Positions 1-11,560 of a stretch of 64,000 nucleotides of DNA are shown here, piece by piece (position 1 is the stretch's first letter; each line of letters begins with the position of its first letter). Source of the stretch: Coenobita brevimanus (taxonomy: Eukaryota > Arthropoda > Malacostraca > Decapoda > Coenobitidae). Made by a program: the position numbers and the translations under genes. The stretch covers positions 57,725,894-57,789,893 of the forward strand of contig CM064671.1 of the NCBI GenBank assembly GCA_032717465.1, given 5' to 3'. The notes under the pieces were generated by a model. It searched no databases and was not told the DNA's origin. It saw nothing but the letters and a program-made list of their open reading frames with translations.

Positions 1-640
1 GGTGTTAAAAATTATTGTGGATAATTGTATGTATGTTTTGATGTCAAAATATGGCAGACTGACCTGCAAACACTGCCAAAATAAGGAGGAGAGCTGTACA
101 TACAGTAGTGTGTAGGCAGGGTGTTTCTTGGTTTTCAGTGTTTTTTCTGCGTGGTTTTCTTAGTGTTTAGCATTATTTTGGGTATTCCTTTGTATGTTTT
201 GATGTGTTAATATGCCTGAATGACTAGAAAACAGTGTCAAATTAAGCATAGGTACCGTACAAATAGGTTAGGTATCGGCTGGAGGTTGGGTATAGGTAGG
301 GTCTGGGTAATTTTAGGGGAATAGTGTTCATCATCTGGTTGTTGCCATTACCCAGACATGCCTTTGGCTCTGTTATGTCCGGAAAAATGAGGAATGGCTG
401 TATAGAGTAATCCCTCATTCCAGGTGTAGCTGAAGAGAAGTAATACTTACATTATAAATAGGAAAAAAAGAAGAGATATTTACAGGTGCACAGATTTCAA
501 AGTTATGTGAACGGATAGCATCGTGCTGACGTGTTGGCTATGAAGACACGGAGAATCTGACTGGCAGAGTAGATAACATCGAAATGTCTCATGACTCTAG
601 GAAGTAAAAAGCCTAAGACCTCAGAGGGTCTGTGTGCTGA
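1..640. other. No recognisable gene
   Basis: AT-rich sequence with no convincing coding region on either strand. The right edge runs into the decayed gypsy fragment, whose exact end I cannot fix, so part of this stretch may be more decayed integrase sequence. Confidence 0.5.
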
Positions 641-1852
641 CAACCTTAAACAACATCAATGGTTAGAGTGGTGTAAGAAACTTCACTTGGTTGATATGGT
701 GAGACTGTCGTGGTTAGATGACTTGAAAGAACATCTGCAATTACATTAGATTTACCAGGCACATACTGAAAGGTTGGCGTGAAGTAGCTAGATGTCCGGT
801 AAGATTTCTTCCTTTGAGTAAGTCACAAAGTGAGAGATGATCTGTTTGGATATGCACTGGATACCTGTAGATTATGTCTCTGAAATGTTTGAAGGACTGA
901 ACAACTGCAAAAGCCTCCCAATTAGTAACACTTTAGTTGCATTTAGCGGCACTGGGGGCACGATTAGCATATGCTATTACACGCTTCCTCATCGCCTGAT
1001 CAACTTGCTTCAATTCTGCCCTAGGCCTACACCAGATGCATCTGTGCAAAGAAAAAAAAGGTTTCTTATAATCAGATATTTGGGCATCAATAAATGTTGT
1101 CTTCAGTATTTGAAAGCCATGAGACTTGTCATTAGTCCAAACAAAAGATTCATTTTTCTTAAGTACTTAAGTAAGAGAGGCGGCGATCTGTACATAACCT
1201 TGAATAAATCGCCAATAGCAGCCACTGATTCCAAGGAAACTCCTTATGTCATCACTACTGGTGGGTTCTCAGAAGTCAGCAACTGCATTAATTTCTCATC
1301 TCCGGTATGAAGGCCCGTAGCATCCACTACATGTCCAAGAAACTTAATATTCTTACGCAAGAAGTTCCATTTACTGCACTTTACTTTTAGACCTGCCATT
1401 TGGAGGCAGTAAAAAATATTATTGTAGGTTGGCAAAATGATATCAGCTACACCACAATGATATCAGCTACATACGCAAAACCATAATGGCCAATCATACC
1501 ACTGCATATAGAATGGATAAGCCTCATGTACACTGATGGAGCATTGCTAAGACCAAAGGGAAGCCTGTTAAAATAATAGTGACCAGAAGAGATACTGTAT
1601 GCAGTTATGGGATGAGACAAGGCTTCCATTTCTACTTATAAATTGCCACTAAGTAAGCCAGGGGAAGTGAAAAAAAAAAATCTTGCCAACTTATTCCAGT
1701 CAATCTGATAATGCTGATAATGGGAATCAATCAGGGACAGTGGCAGAGGTTGCTTTACGGTAGTCAGCTATGGGGCTGAACCCGCCTCCCTTTTTGAGGA
1801 CTAGGAAAAGCTGATTATTCCCTGGCTGATGGAGTCTTCAGTGCTGTCTTGG
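641..1852 (-). pseudogene. Ty3/gypsy pol fragment (RT and RNase H), left part
   Basis: Read on the minus strand this is the middle of a Ty3/gypsy polyprotein, broken by stops and frameshifts. From high to low coordinates the recognisable pieces are: the start of the RT with a degraded lysine-glycine loop (about 1740-1830); the palm segment FNRLPFGLSNAPSVYMRLI (about 1500-1590); the degraded catalytic box, reading AYVADIIVV instead of the usual Y-x-D-D (1447-1475); the thumb with NIKFLGHVVDATGLHTG (about 1300-1350); a connection piece resembling SFLGISGCYWRFIQGY (about 1190-1243); and RNase H with LCTDASGVGLG (about 1020-1060) and IQTDHLSLCDLLKGRN (about 780-830). No LTRs are visible. The 5' continuation lies beyond the piggyBac insertion at 5817-6062. 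It is dead: the RT active site is lost and the frame is repeatedly broken. Clade not assigned. Confidence 0.8.
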
Positions 1853-1870
1853 TTAACCCGCCCCGTCCCG
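1853..1870. repeat. piggyBac left end: TTAA plus terminal inverted repeat
   Basis: TTAA target duplication at 1853-1856, followed by CCCGCCCCGTCCCG. The opposite end (5799-5816), read on the minus strand, is TTAA then CCCGCGGCGTCCCG, so the two ends match at 12 of 14 bases. A subterminal direct repeat with core GTCCCGACCAYTTTT occurs at 1865-1880 and 1899-1913 and may be a transposase-binding site (inference). Confidence 0.85.
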
Positions 1871-2282
1871 ACCACTTTTTCGCCACTGGTACCCCCCAGT
1901 CCCGACCATTTTTGGACCCAAATTTTTTTTGCTAAAACTTTCGCTTTTGCTCAGAAACAATGGTCAGTCACGAAGAAATTGTTCCCCGGGGTCCATAATT
2001 GCCCTAAACAGGTATGCCTTGGTCACACCTGGCACTGTGTTCTCTGTAGGTGGTCTGAGCCTCTAACGTTTTCTATGGTATTATAAGTCTGGGAAACCAA
2101 TGAAAGTAAGTAGATATGTATTTATTACAAACATAAAAACATGTGATAAAAGAGTAAACTGGATTTTATACAAAAATAGAGCTGAAATAAGCATTGTACC
2201 ATCATGCGAAACGAGCAAAATCAGGCAGACTGGTCACGATGAATCGCTAACATTCCAGAATCATGATACATATCATTTTTTC

Positions 2283-3240
2283 TACTTACATAATACATCT
2301 ACAATAACATTATACCATTTTACATTTTATTGAACTGTTTTTACGTATTCACAGGCCTTTCGATAACATTTAGCGTAATGTTAGCGGTTATTTACGTAGT
2401 GAGTGAACACGCTGTGACTGTTGTTTCAACTCGTATTGTGTTTTTTCTACTTACATAATACTTTCCTAATAACATTATACACTTTTCAACTTTAGAGAAC
2501 TGTTTTGAGATAGTTTCAGGCCTTACGTAAATATTTAGAGTAATAATAGCGTATAATAACACACACGGTGAAGTCGCTATGGCTACTATTTCAACTTACA
2601 ACCTATTTTTGTACTTATATAATAATTCTCCACTAACATTGCACATGTTTACACTTGATATAATTGATATCACATAATTTCAGACCTTACGATTCAACTG
2701 AGCGTCATATTATCGCGTACTCACACAGTGAGTGTTATCGTGATATCATTTGTTTCATCTTACACTAGTATTCAACTTATAAATTACCTTACTACTAACA
2801 TTACAACCTTTTCCACTTTATATAATTCCTATCACATACTTACTGACCAGAATGTTCTACTGAGCGTAATATTTTCGCAGATTTACACAGTGGATGTACT
2901 CGTGACATCAATTATTACAACTTACACTATTTTTCAACTTATACGTTTTATTCATGCTAACATTACACCTGTTTCCACTTTATATTCTTGCTATCACATA
3001 TTTACTGACCAGAGTGTTATACTGAGTGTCATATTTTTGCAGATTTACACAGTGGGTGTAGTTTTGATATCATTTCTTTCAACTTACACTATTTCTCAAC
3101 TTACCGTATACATTACTTTCCTGAAAACATTACACCCGTTTCAACTTTATATATGACTTAGCACCTATATACTGACTGGCCTTACCATTATAATGAGCGT
3201 CATATCGCCATCCCACACAGTTTCAGTAGTGTAGGAAATT
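2283..3240. repeat. Tandem array of ~163-bp units inside piggyBac
   Basis: About six diverged head-to-tail copies of a 162-165-bp AT-rich unit. A marker motif (CAACTTA or CTACTTA) recurs near 2283, 2447, 2611, 2773, 2935 and 3098; the last copy is partial. Other recurring words are TTTCAACTTACAC, CTGACCAGA and TTTACACAGTG. Because several units are 162 bp (54 codons), an accidental open frame of 142 codons (2728-3156) runs through three units. I read that frame as a by-product of the repeat, not a gene. Confidence 0.8.
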
Positions 3241-5559
3241 ATGGTACTCTTTGAAACAAGGGTGAAGGCACAACACAACATTGCACTCGACACACACGTA
3301 CTTTGTGTCTTTTCTCTGAGTGGATGGTCTGACTGTTGAGTGCTTGCATACATGGCAGCGGCGCTGGGGTTTACGACGGTTTGGGTCAGAAGGGATTGTG
3401 CTAGGATAGTGGCGTCCTGCGAGGCGTAGGGGAGTCTGGGCAGCCATGGGGGTGCGGGTGTGGTGTGTGGGTCTGTCCTGGGCATGCTTGGCGATTATTT
3501 CACATGCCAGCTCCCTCACAAACCCCTCAAAGGTCTCGGATACTCCGGTGGTCATGGCGTGCAGGTAGTGTGCATTCAGGACCGTGATGTCGAGCAAGTG
3601 GAAAAAGAGTTTCTTGTACCACTTCATCGTGGTCCTGGCACAGTCAACACTGGAAATCATCGAGTCTGACTGATCCACTTGCCTCATGTTCAGATTATAG
3701 TCCAGTACAGACTCGGGTTTCCAGACGTTGCACCTCCTCTCGCTACGATGATCCACGGAGTCTGTGCGGTGCATCAGGGGGCTGTGAACAGTTGATAGGA
3801 GGCAAACTTCCCTGTTGTGGTTCCACAGGGTGGCAAGGATGTTATTGGCCTGGAAGAAAACCACCTCATTCTTGTCGAGTTTCCTCCCTATCTTGACCAT
3901 ATGGCGACGGATTCTCTTGACTGTACCACAGACTCCGGTGTCATGTTAGTGGAGGAACCTAGCGAGAAGAGGGCTAGTGTACCAGTTGTCCAGGTACAAC
4001 ACATGACCATGATGAAGGTACTCCTCTATCATTGTCTTCACCACGGCCTCAGAGAGTCCTATACTATGATCTTCTGTTATATCTGTCTGTGCACCCGTGT
4101 ACAAGACTATGTCTTGCACATAACCAGTCTTACAGTCACACATCTTGAACCCAAAACGGTGTCTCTTGTTGGGTATGTACTGCCTAAAGGAAATATTGCC
4201 TCTCCACACCACAAGACTCTCGTCTACGACGAGGTCTCTGTAAGGATAAAATGAGGAGCGGAACATTTCCCGTAAATGATCAAATACCAGCCTAATTCTC
4301 CTCATTTTATCTGTGTTATTTGCATTGGCTGGATCTTCTGCATCAAAAAAGTGGAGGCGGCCGAGAATATACTGAAATCTGTTACGACTCATCACCTTTC
4401 CAAAGAAAGGTGTGAGGATCATTGGGTCAGTTCTCCAGTAGGCAGGAATTTGGTTTTTCCTTACCACACCCATCAAGAGAACCAGGGCAAAAAATAACAT
4501 CTCTGAAATTGTAACGGGATAGTCATATTGTTGGGAATGCCTGCTCGTGGTTCCCAAACGTTCACTTTCACGGCGCTGTGTTCGTGAAAATAGATTGGTC
4601 TGTTCCACTATGAGCCCCACAAACGCCTCCCCAAAGAACAAGTGGAAAAAATCCACCCTAGACGAACCCGCATGCACACCTGGAGCCGTGCAACCAGACT
4701 GCCACTCCTCAGTGAAAGGGTGAATAATGGGAGTAAAATTACTCCCATCTTCCCAGTTCCACGAGACACCACCGTCTCCAGCCACGTCCCCATCATCCCC
4801 TTCGTCAGGGTGGGGAGGTGAGGGTGGTGGGGGAGGTTGGGGAGGTGGAGAGCGGCGCCTCTCATGACTCGCACTTCTCTTCCCTCTCCCTTTTCCTTTA
4901 CCCTTTCCCTTCCCTTTCCTTCCTTTCCCCACATCCTGGGGCTGTGGGGAGGAAGTTTGGGAATATTGTGGGGCGAAAGACGTGCTGGGGAGTGGCTCCA
5001 CCTCCTCTCCCCTAGGCCTACGTGCACCACGTGCTCGTGCTGCCTCCCTCACACCACTTTCCCCTTCACCCCGCACTCCCGCCACACCACTTTCCCTTTC
5101 ACCCCGCGCTGCCACCACACCACTTTCCCTTTCACCCAGCACTCCCACCACACCACTTTCCACTTCCCCAGACAAAAGACTTGCACTATACCTGATATGT
5201 CTTCTCACTCCACCTTCTGATCCTCAGGGTGATATTTTTTCTTTTCCCAACCACGAGGCGATATCACGTCCTAAGCTGCCGTCATCCTCATCGTCCTCAT
5301 CCTCGTCCTCATCAGATTCGGGATGGAGAGATAACCGTGCACGTGGTTGGGGAGCAGGCTGGCCTTCCCTTGCCTTACGGTATGTCACATACCTCTTTTT
5401 CCGGGGCGAAGGGACCTCTTCATCACTGCTTGTTATTTCTTCCTCTGGCTGGACGTAATTGCGATCCACCACATCATCGTCAAGTGGAGAATCACTATCT
5501 CCAGTGAAGGCTTCCAGGGCGGATGCAATTTCGTCGTCTGAAAGACCTTTCTGCGCCAT
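3223..5559 (-). pseudogene. piggyBac-family transposase, two in-frame stops
   Basis: One continuous frame of about 779 codons from ATG at 5559. Only two lesions are seen: TGA at 5224-5226 (codon ~112) and TAA at 3946-3948 (codon ~538). Domains in order: an acidic N-terminus with an Asp/Glu run; an 11-residue tandem repeat (5043-5175); a basic lysine/glycine/arginine stretch; and the DDD transposase core. Catalytic aspartates are visible in LVVDESLVVWRG, in YLDNWYTSPLLARF, and in the conserved VDQSDSM region before WYKKLFFHLLD. The C-terminus is a cysteine-rich zinc-binding domain (HVCKHS, YVCVECNVVLC). piggyBac transposases cut and paste at TTAA, and the flanks fit. The long low-complexity N-terminus is larger than in compact piggyBac relatives. 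The stops may be true nonsense mutations or base errors. Confidence 0.9.
5043..5175 (-). repeat. 33-bp tandem repeat coding an 11-residue motif
   Basis: About four copies of a 33-bp unit in the transposase N-terminal region, encoding variants of GERESGVVAAR. The unit is a multiple of three, so copy-number change keeps the frame. Confidence 0.85.
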
Positions 5560-5735
5560 GTCTGACCTGGGTCACTGCTAACACGTGAGTGACCGAGACA
5601 AGGGCGAGCGCAGGTCACGCGGGGTCTGGGACGCTGCCTGCCTGGCGGCAGGTAGGGGAGGCTTGGGTACGTGGGTGAATCAAAAATCTCGCGCAAATTT
5701 TGAAAATTGTGGAAATTATGAACCTTGCAATTGCA

Positions 5736-5803
5736 GGACGTTGAAGTACGTCAACGGGATTAGCAATGACATAACGTGAGGACGTGGAAGTACGTCTACG
5801 GGA
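5736..5803. repeat. Subterminal piggyBac repeats
   Basis: Two 24-bp direct copies at 5736-5759 and 5780-5803 share GAAGTACGTC with the flanks GGACGT and ACGGGA. Each has a partial dyad (ACGT...ACGT). Their position just inside the right inverted end fits transposase-binding sites (inference). Confidence 0.6.
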
Positions 5804-5816
5804 CGCCGCGGGTTAA
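5799..5816. repeat. piggyBac right end: inverted repeat plus TTAA
   Basis: On the minus strand the end reads TTAA (5813-5816) then CCCGCGGCGTCCCG, the partner of the left end at 1857. Confidence 0.85.
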
Positions 5817-6062
5817 GCATATCCCACAGTATCACGTGAGCTTCTTTTTGTAAGTTATGCTGGGACATAAATTGACTAAGTACCGGGAATCAGTTAATTG
5901 GTGTGTTTAAATGAATTATCTTCCCAGTAGGTTCAGTTGACAAGGCCACAACATATCTTTAGAACTGCAAAAGATTAAGTAATTGCAATTTATGCTCAGG
6001 AAAATCTCTAGGGTTTACTTGAAGGGATATTTCAACTGAAGGAGTCATAGAAGAATCCGTAG
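5817..6062 (-). pseudogene. Ty3/gypsy pol fragment, right part split off by piggyBac
   Basis: The minus strand resembles the stretch just N-terminal of the gypsy RT (VVALSTEPTGKIIHLNTPIN, then HVILWDMLNQ). The frame continues through the TTAA into the left part with DSTEDSISQG. This shows that one gypsy copy was cut by the piggyBac insertion. The right edge abuts an (AT)n array at 6064. Confidence 0.7.
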
Positions 6063-6063
6063 A

Positions 6064-6064
6064 G

Positions 6065-6129
<65 letters not shown>
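6064..6129. repeat. (AT)n microsatellite
   Basis: About 33 uninterrupted AT units at the edge of the gypsy fragment. Confidence 0.98.
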
Positions 6130-6132
<3 letters not shown>

Positions 6133-6948
6133 AGTACTCCCTCAATTACCCGGATGCTCAGTATCTGGACGTGTTGATTATGCAGATGCTGGACCTTGGC
6201 ACTATTAAACCATTACCCGAATTTCCTTGCTATTAACTGGATATATATAAGTCTCCAATAACTTCAGCTGGCCAACTGACATGTTCAAACATTCGATATC
6301 GTGGCCGCTGGGCTCGAGCCGTAAGCGGGAAGTAGTCCGTAACCCACAACCAGAGCTAATTGTACATCCTCCCCTGTACTGAATGGTCAAAGCCGCGTGC
6401 TCATCTGATTACTTCCAACGAACCTCCAGCACCTGAGTATTACAACAGTAACCCACAACAATGATAAAACGTCCATACTCATCCCCACCAAATGTTCAGT
6501 GTTGCACAGCCATTAGATTAGAACATTAACTCGGAAGGCAACATGAAGGAATTGCAATCTGACCCTGAAGTTGAAGAAATTGAGTGGGAACATGAAAGTC
6601 CATTTCCATTACCCACTGCCCTGAGGCTACGAACTGTACCACCCTTCACTCCACCTCTACTATACACTGTTGATTTGTCTGAAGACGCATGGACATCCAA
6701 CCAGTTATATGAACATTATTAAATTAATTATTGAGAGATCTTTTTCTCCCACAATACCATTGCAAATCCTGTATAGCGAGATATTACATTAGTGTAGTTT
6801 TATTATCCATCACTATAACATATATCACCATTTTACTATTCGTTTATGTATGCACTTTAATTAAGTCAGAAATCTCCATATTATCCAGTATGCTTTTTAT
6901 TATCAGAAATCTCTTAAGGCAGCTTTTGGCGGTCTTTCTGCCAGATGT
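6130..6948. other. Possible pogo/Tigger-like end and short open frame
   Basis: The sequence at 6132-6172 starts CAGTACTCCCTCAATTACCC and continues with CGGATGCTCAGTATCTGGAC. That pattern is typical of pogo/Tigger inverted ends (CAGTA, CTC, ATTAyCCGGA). No matching right end was found. A 59-codon plus-strand frame (6543-6722) begins MKELQSDPEVEEIEWEHES and is acidic and proline-rich. It could be the tail of a decayed transposase, but I cannot name it. The rest shows no gene. Confidence 0.35.
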
Positions 6949-7095
6949 CAAAAGGCCAGAAATGAGTCATAATTCGGGAACTGGTGGCCCAATTAGACTG
7001 CAAATGCTTATTATTCAAGTTAGAGCATTTTAATGGTACCTTACCCTAACAAAAACTGCACTGCATTGCGCAGTTTTGGGTGTGTTATGGTAACT
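6949..7095 (+). repeat. Dispersed repeat, copy 1, with 3' hairpin
   Basis: About 147 bp, starting TGTCAAAAGGCCAGAAATGA, recurs in the same orientation at 10627-10777. The last ~55 bp can fold: TTACC-CTAACA-AAACTGC pairs with GCAGTTTT-TGTTA-GGTAA. The two copies sit either side of the RTE-like LINE. Family unknown. Confidence 0.7.
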
Positions 7096-7118
7096 TCAAT
7101 GTCCACAAAGAAAGTCTG

Positions 7119-10100
7119 TCTATCTATCTATATACCTAGGCTGCTTTCCCCAAGGAAAGGGAGGTAGCCGAGACAGGACGACACACTCCCCATTTACTCA
7201 TCCATTCAAACACATTCATTCGCATCTTAGCCCCAAAGAGGAGAAGGGACAGATCCTCACCGTACTACACCGCACAAGGGTCAACTGCGCAATGCAATCA
7301 GTGACATCCACAGTAGGGCCCGACAGCAGAGCTGGTTTACCCCTGCCACATCATAACAGACCCATCCCCTTACTCGCACCTGACCTGACTAGCTGATCAG
7401 ACCAAATGCGGGAGAATATCCCCTCAGGGCTGCGTCATCACTTATTCATTCACAATTTCTCTCCATTTATTTCTGTCACTCACAGCCACTCTTCCTTGCT
7501 CAACAGACATCCCTCTCGCATCCAGTGCTCTCTTCACACTGTCCATCCATTCTATTCGTGGTCTTCCTCGCAGCCTTACACCTCTCACATCAGATCTAGT
7601 TATCTTTTTCACCAATCGCTCATTATCCATTCTCTCCATATGCCCAAACCATCGCAACACCCTCTGCTCAACTCTACCAGCCATCTCCCGAACAACTCCA
7701 GTTCTCCTTCGCACTTCATCATTTCGCATTCGATCCATACGTGTCACTCCACACATACTCCTCAGACACCTCATCTCCATTACATTCAAATTTTTCCTCT
7801 CTGCTACACCCACAGTCCATGTTTCAGCCCCATATAACGCAGTTGGTACCACAACACCCTCGTACAGCCTTCTCTTTACATCCATTCTAAGCGAATGACA
7901 TCTAAACACTTTTTTCATTCCTCCCAGCACCTTTCCTACTTCATTTATTCTAAACTTCACTTCTGCATCTATTCTTCCATCCACAGCAACATGTGACCCT
8001 AGATATTTAAAGCACTCTACCTCCTCAAGCAACTCGCCATTCAAAACTATATTCATCCCCCTACCATCTACCAACCTCGTACACTTCATCACTTTACTCT
8101 TATTCTCATTTACTTTCAATTTCCTCCTTTCACACACCCTTCCAAACTCCTCTACCAACTGTCTCAATCTCTCCTCTGAATCAGCCACCAGTGCAGTATC
8201 ATCTGCAAACAGCAGCTGCTTCAGATTCCACTCTCCACCATCAACATTCACCAGACTCAGACTTCCACCTAAAACTCTTGCATTCACCTCCCTTACAACA
8301 CCATCCATGTAAATATTAAACAACCAAGGTGACATCATACATCCCTGTTGCAGCCCCACTCTCACAGGAAACCAATCACTCACAGCGTTTCCCACTCTTA
8401 CACACGCTCTACTATTTACATAAAAACTTTTCACCCCTTTTAGTAACCTAACATCAAGTCCATACAATCTTAAAACAGTCCACAAAGCCTCCCTATCAGT
8501 TCTATCATACGCTTACTCTAAATCCATGAATGCCCAAAACAAATCCTTGCCTTTCGCTAAATACTTTTCAAACACTTGTCTCACAGCAAACACCTGATCC
8601 ACGCATCCCCCTCCCACTCCTAAAGCCACACTGCTCATCACCAATCACTTTCTCTGTACCCTCTCTAACTCTCATAATTAACACTCTACCATAAACCTTA
8701 CCTACAACACTCAACAGACTTATACCCCTAAAGCTAGTACATTCATACTTATCACCCTTGCCTTTATACAACGGGACCACACAAGCACTTGCCCAGTCAA
8801 TTGGCACCATACCTTTCACAAAGCACACATTCAACAATCTTACTAACCAGTCAACAATAGTCACTTCACCACCCTTCAGGCATTCCACAGCACACCCATC
8901 CATACTTGCAGCTTTCCCTGTTTTCATCTCCTTTACTGCCTTCTCCACTTCCTCCTTGGTGATCAAAGAATCATTGAACTCTTCCAGCACATTTATTCCT
9001 TGCACCCTCCCATACGCCACAATCTCAGCTACCCTTTCTTCCTCTACATTTAACAATCTTTCAAAATACTCTGCCCATCTCTTCCTTACTGCATCCATCT
9101 CAATTAACATTCTTCCATCATCTGTTTTTACTCGTTCTTTCTTCCCAGACTCTCCCTTTCGCACCCTTTTCGTCTCCTTCCAAAACATTTTCTTATTCTG
9201 TTGAAATGTCTCTGTCAGCCTCCTACCCCACCTCTCATCTTCTGCCACTTTTGCATCACGCACAACCCTTCTCGCCTTATTCCTCTTTTCCTTATACCTT
9301 TCATATGACACCTCATCCTTCCTTTGCAGCCACACTTCATATGCACGTCTCTTCTCAGCCACAGCCATACTTACTTCCTCGCACCACCATTCACTTACTT
9401 TTCTTACACCACCACCCACACGTCTCACACCACACACCTCTTCTGCATGCCCCACCACAGCACTCTTAAACAACTGCCATTCCTCCTCCACACTGCCATT
9501 TTCCTGATCTTTCACTGCATTCCACTCATCTTTCAATTTCTCCTGATACTCTATCTTTTTCTCTCTTTTATCCAACTCACTCACTTTCAGAACTTCCCTG
9601 CCACACCTAACCGTCCTAGCTCTCACCCATCTCTTACCTACTCTTAACTTTCCCTCTACCAATTAGTGGTCAGAAATACCTCCACCCTTCCTTCTCAGAA
9701 CTCTCACATCCAACAATCTTCCTATTACATTCCTAGACACAACCACATAGTCCATCAAAGCTCTATCAACAACCCTTCCACCTTCCTGTCTGACCTATGT
9801 ATACTTATAAATATCTTTCTTCTCAAACAGCATATTTCCAATCACCATCTCTCGTTCAACACACATCGTTATCATTTGTTCCGCATTTTCATTTCTTCCA
9901 GGCACACCATGCATACCAACTACACCTTCAACTGCTACATTTCCCACTCTAGCATTTGGATCTCCCATCATTACCACACTCACATTCGCTCCAAAACTCT
10001 GCAGACACTCGTCAACATCATTCCAGAAAGACTCCCTCTCTTCTTCATCCCTTTCACTACCAGGCCCATATGCACTCACAAACACCCACAACTCACGTTC

Positions 10101-10612
10101 AAATTTCACTTTCACCCACATCAGTCTCGATGACACCTCCTTCCATCAATCACATACTGCTGTACTTCCGGACTCACCAACAAGGCCACACCTTCTCTTG
10201 CCCTTCCTCTCTAAACACCTGACAATCTTCCATTCACACTTCCAAACATAGACTCATCCTCCCCTTTCATCTTCGTTTCACTCAAAGCTAACACATCCAA
10301 CTTTCTTCTAACAAACATTCTCCCAATCTCCTCCCTTCTAGCCTCAATAGTACTACATCCACGCACATTCATAGACCCAATCTGCAGGGTACGGGGATAA
10401 CTCCATCCCCCATCCCTTTCTCTGGCCTGTCTCTTTTTAGGAACTAAAAAACAGAGGAGGGGATCCCTAGTTCCCTCACCCCGCCCGTTTTAGTCGCCTT
10501 TTACGACACGCAGGGAATATGGTGGCAGTATTCTTCTTAACACAACCTGGCCGCAGAGTAGCAGTATCACCCCATAGTGCATCCAGATTGTGTCCCCCCC
10601 TGTGGCGGGGGG
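7119..10612 (-). mobile_element. RTE-like non-LTR retrotransposon, copy 1
   Basis: A near full-length LINE on the minus strand. The 5' leader (about 10400-10612) contains CTGCGTGTCGTAAAAGGCGA. It is followed by an AP-type endonuclease and a reverse transcriptase, then a 3' UTR ending in an ATAG-type short repeat at 7119-7135. Simple-repeat tails are usual for RTE elements. A shorter copy of the same family lies on the plus strand at 52240-54035. Confidence 0.8.
7442..10400 (-). pseudogene. RTE-like endonuclease/reverse transcriptase, broken
   Basis: Order on the minus strand: an endonuclease N-terminus with SMNVRGCSTIEARREEIG and LDVLALSETK (about 10270-10390); endonuclease with VFVSAYGPGSERDEEERESF and MGDPNARVGNVAVEG (about 9900-10090); a linker (8568-9662) with the early RT boxes KTGKAASMDGCAVECLKGG and FRGISLLSVVGKVYGRVL; then RT (7442-8485) with LQQGCMMSPWLFNIYMDGVV, the catalytic LLFADDTALVAD, and the C-terminal WFGHMERMDNERLVKK. 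The open stretches are separated by frameshifts and a stop near 8515, so the copy is dead. The protein copies the LINE RNA into a nicked genomic site. I call it RTE-like from the endonuclease and C-terminal motifs; clade certainty is moderate. Confidence 0.85.
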
Positions 10613-10626
10613 GACACAATATGGTC

Positions 10627-10777
10627 CATGTCAAAAGGCCAGAAATGAGTCATAACTTGGGAACTGGTGGCCTGACTGGACTGGATTTAGTTTTATTCTT
10701 CAAATAAGAACAATTTAATGGTACCTTGCTGTGACAAAAATTGCATTACAGTGCGCCAATATTACTGTGTTACGGTA
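10627..10777 (+). repeat. Dispersed repeat, copy 2, with 3' hairpin
   Basis: The second copy of the repeat at 6949-7095, same orientation and clearly homologous, ending in a similar imperfect stem-loop (GTGACAAAAATTGCA with TGCGCCAATATT and TGTTAC). Confidence 0.7.
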
Positions 10778-11560
10778 AAATGATGGACAAACCAACAAAG
10801 CAACAAACTTAGGGAAATCGGATCATTATAATATAGATATTATTAAAAAAGTATAATATTCTGTTTTATGGTTTTCATATCATCCACCTATAGTAACAAT
10901 GTTGTTTTATTATCTGTTAATCTATAAAAGGTTGGGAGACATTTTATTTACCTGGAAGGGGGAGACAAATGCAAGTCAGCAGATGTTTATTGCATAGTTG
11001 TCATGATTCAGATGCTGCCTGAATGTGATGAAATGGTGATGACCCATTCCTCTGGCCACCTCGCTGAGGGGAGTCACCTTGACGCTGTTGCTGTGTTTGA
11101 ACCACGGCTGGTAGTGCCACCTACTCTAGAGGCCTGCTTACCTTTGTAGAGTTTGGCATCTGTCGGCCTCGTGGATTAAGCATCCCTTCCACAACACTGG
11201 CAGAGGAGACCTGCTGGTGATGTTGCACATTCCTGCCCATCGTCGATCTTGGGCAAGGTTTATGTCTCCCCACGTGATTTGCCATGCATATCGTCCCGTA
11301 ATGCTGGGAAATGGGAGTCCTGGAGGTTAAGTGATGCTGCTCGACGTGACCTGAAGCTGGCAACACTTCTTTGATCCCATATTCTAGCTAAAAGGGCTCC
11401 CTGGTTAGGCCTGACCGGGTCAATCAGCTGGTTTCTTTTTGGCTAGAGTCAAGTGGGCACTGGTGGGACTGGTGGCTCCTGTCATCCTGGAGTCACCCTG
11501 CATATACTCCCTCACTACCTCTGCGGTTGCAATAGGTATTATCCCCGACATATGACCTCC
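10778..11560. other. Unassigned; possible 5' part of the I-like LINE
   Basis: No clear domain. Position and strand fit a decayed ORF1 or leader of the plus-strand LINE that follows, but no zinc knuckles could be read. Confidence 0.3.

Larger units (their letters stand above)
1857..5812 (-). mobile_element. piggyBac DNA transposon, nearly complete
   Basis: A 3956-bp element bounded by TTAA on both sides and by matching inverted ends. It carries one long transposase frame on the minus strand (3223-5559). About 250 bp of 5' leader separates the right end from the start codon. About 1.37 kb lies downstream of the transposase, most of it an AT-rich tandem array (2283-3240). It is inserted inside an older Ty3/gypsy fragment: removing the element and one TTAA rejoins the gypsy reading frame. 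The GC-rich transposase region contrasts with the AT-rich array and host DNA. All structural parts are present, so the copy may be fairly recent. Confidence 0.88.

Noticed and set aside
837..1310. 157-codon plus-strand frame
   Set aside because: Antisense shadow of the decayed gypsy RNase H region.
2728..3156. 142-codon open frame in the piggyBac 3' region
   Set aside because: It runs through three units of a 162-bp tandem repeat, whose length is a multiple of three; no domain and hydrophobic low-complexity content.
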